From contig JAICXV010000148.1 of assembly GCA_025934545.1 (NCBI GenBank), forward strand, positions 1-6,209: a DNA stretch of 6,209 bases. Direction: 5' to 3'. The translations under genes and the position numbers were made by a program. The stretch's first letter is position 1. Each line of letters opens with the position of its first letter. This DNA comes from Verrucomicrobiia bacterium (lineage in GTDB: Bacteria; Verrucomicrobiota; Verrucomicrobiia; Limisphaerales; Palsa-1400). Positions 5,466 through 6,209 of this stretch are shown in pieces. Under the pieces are notes generated by a model that did not search any database, was not told where the DNA came from, and saw nothing but the letters and a program-made list of their open reading frames with translations.

Positions 5466-6209
5466 TTATTTCTGAAACTCCGGATAAAACGGATTGTGCT
5501 TCTTCTGTTCGCCGACGGTTGTTAATGGGCCGTGACCCGGACATACGACGGTGTCATCGGGCAGACTGAAAATTTCTTTGCGGTTCGTCCGCAACGCTTC
5601 TTCGTAAGAAATCATTCCACCACCCATCGAACAGGCGAACAGCGCATCGCCAACAACGGCAACTTTTCGAGGGAGACCGGAAACGACATATGTAATCCCG
5701 CCGCGCGCATGGCCGCTGGTTTGGCGCGTTTCAATTTTTAAACCGCTCACGTGAAAAGTTTTGCCGGCAGAAAACGGTTGGGCCTCGGCGAATTGTTCAT
5801 TCTCACCGACCCAAACTCCCGCACTGGTGGCGCCCTTTAATGTTTTCAAATCGGCGATGTGATCAACGTGCGTGTGAGTCAAAAGAATCAATTCAACGAT
5901 GAGATTGTGTGTTTTAACGTACTCCAACATCGGTTTCGCTGTCGCACCCGTATCGAACACGACGGCCATTTTTGTCTTCGGATCGAACGCGACGTAGGAA
6001 TTGACGGTCATGTCTTCGTATTGAGTATTGAATGAGGCGAGCCCATCAACGGAATGCGGCGCAGGAAACCAGGCCTTTTTACCAAGTTCAACCAATGCGT
6101 CCGCGCCGAGATTGAGCGCTGGCGCGAGTTTGCGCGCGACCGCTTCACTGAAGGTTCCGTTCTTATATGCGGTTAAATCGGCCACCGAAACTCCGGCGCG
6201 TTGGGCGAC
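5466..6209 (-). CDS. Metallo-beta-lactamase-fold hydrolase with N-terminal HTH-like segment (5' end outside window)
   Basis: This is a predicted metal-dependent hydrolase of the glyoxalase II-like MBL branch, 247 codons visible and open to the right edge. A GTG at 6183-6185 is an internal possible start, but eight more in-frame codons lead to the edge and the sequence is meaningful there, so the gene is treated as partial. Counting from that GTG, the metal ligands are H104, H106, D108 and H109 in THTHVDH, H159 in TSGHARG (usually TPGHTxG), D180 in GDALF and H218 in PGHGP. All are present, so it should bind two metals and be active. The visible N-terminus, AQRAGVSVADLTAYKNG through LAPALNLGADAL, matches the later helices of an XRE/Cro-type helix-turn-helix. 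The MBL domain begins around residue 45. It lacks the long C-terminal helical domain of true glyoxalase II, so a thioester or related small substrate is only a guess. No signal peptide is visible. Confidence 0.9.
   Translation of the reverse strand, partial: VAQRAGVSVADLTAYKNGTFSEAVARKLAPALNLGADALVELGKKAWFPAPHSVDGLASFNTQYEDMTVNSYVAFDPKTKMAVVFDTGATAKPMLEYVKTHNLIVELILLTHTHVDHIADLKTLKGATSAGVWVGENEQFAEAQPFSAGKTFHVSGLKIETRQTSGHARGGITYVVSGLPRKVAVVGDALFACSMGGGMISYEEALRTNRKEIFSLPDDTVVCPGHGPLTTVGEQKKHNPFYPEFQK

Overview
The window holds four protein-coding genes that read cleanly. They are a stand-alone CheY/Rcp1-type response regulator (minus strand), a large SNF2-family DNA-dependent ATPase (plus), a Tat-exported aldo/keto reductase (plus), and a metallo-beta-lactamase-fold hydrolase (minus) that enters from the right edge and whose visible N-terminus looks like a helix-turn-helix. 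Moderate GC, an Rcp1-like receiver, a secreted aldo/keto reductase with a twin-arginine leader, and a helix-turn-helix/MBL fusion together suggest a Verrucomicrobiota/Planctomycetota-type environmental bacterium. This is inferred from gene style only; there is no rRNA or marker gene to prove it. Shine-Dalgarno signals are weak or absent before most starts, which fits such lineages.

Layout. Positions 1-478 hold no confident gene. They contain a perfect 10-bp inverted repeat at the very left edge and, on the minus strand, a protein-like but interrupted reading frame directly downstream of and in frame with the response regulator. Positions 479-937 are the response regulator. Positions 938-1214 are the divergent intergenic region between the regulator and the SNF2 gene, with two neighbouring palindromes. 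Positions 1215-4478 are the SNF2 gene, with a perfect 20-bp palindrome inside its first 25 codons. A short spacer with overlapping inverted and direct repeats leads to the aldo/keto reductase. The reductase ends at 5465 and the convergent MBL gene ends at 5466, so the two stop codons abut with no spacer.

How the genes may work together. Nothing ties the four genes into one pathway. The regulator and the SNF2 gene could share control through the divergent region. The SNF2 and reductase genes run in the same direction with a short gap and could be co-transcribed. No transposase, integrase, CRISPR array, toxin-antitoxin pair, methylase, nuclease or other defence partner is visible near the SNF2 gene, so a defence role is not supported. 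The items most worth a second look are small: the 20-bp palindrome in the SNF2 5' coding region, the helix-turn-helix/MBL fusion, and the broken reading frame downstream of the response regulator.
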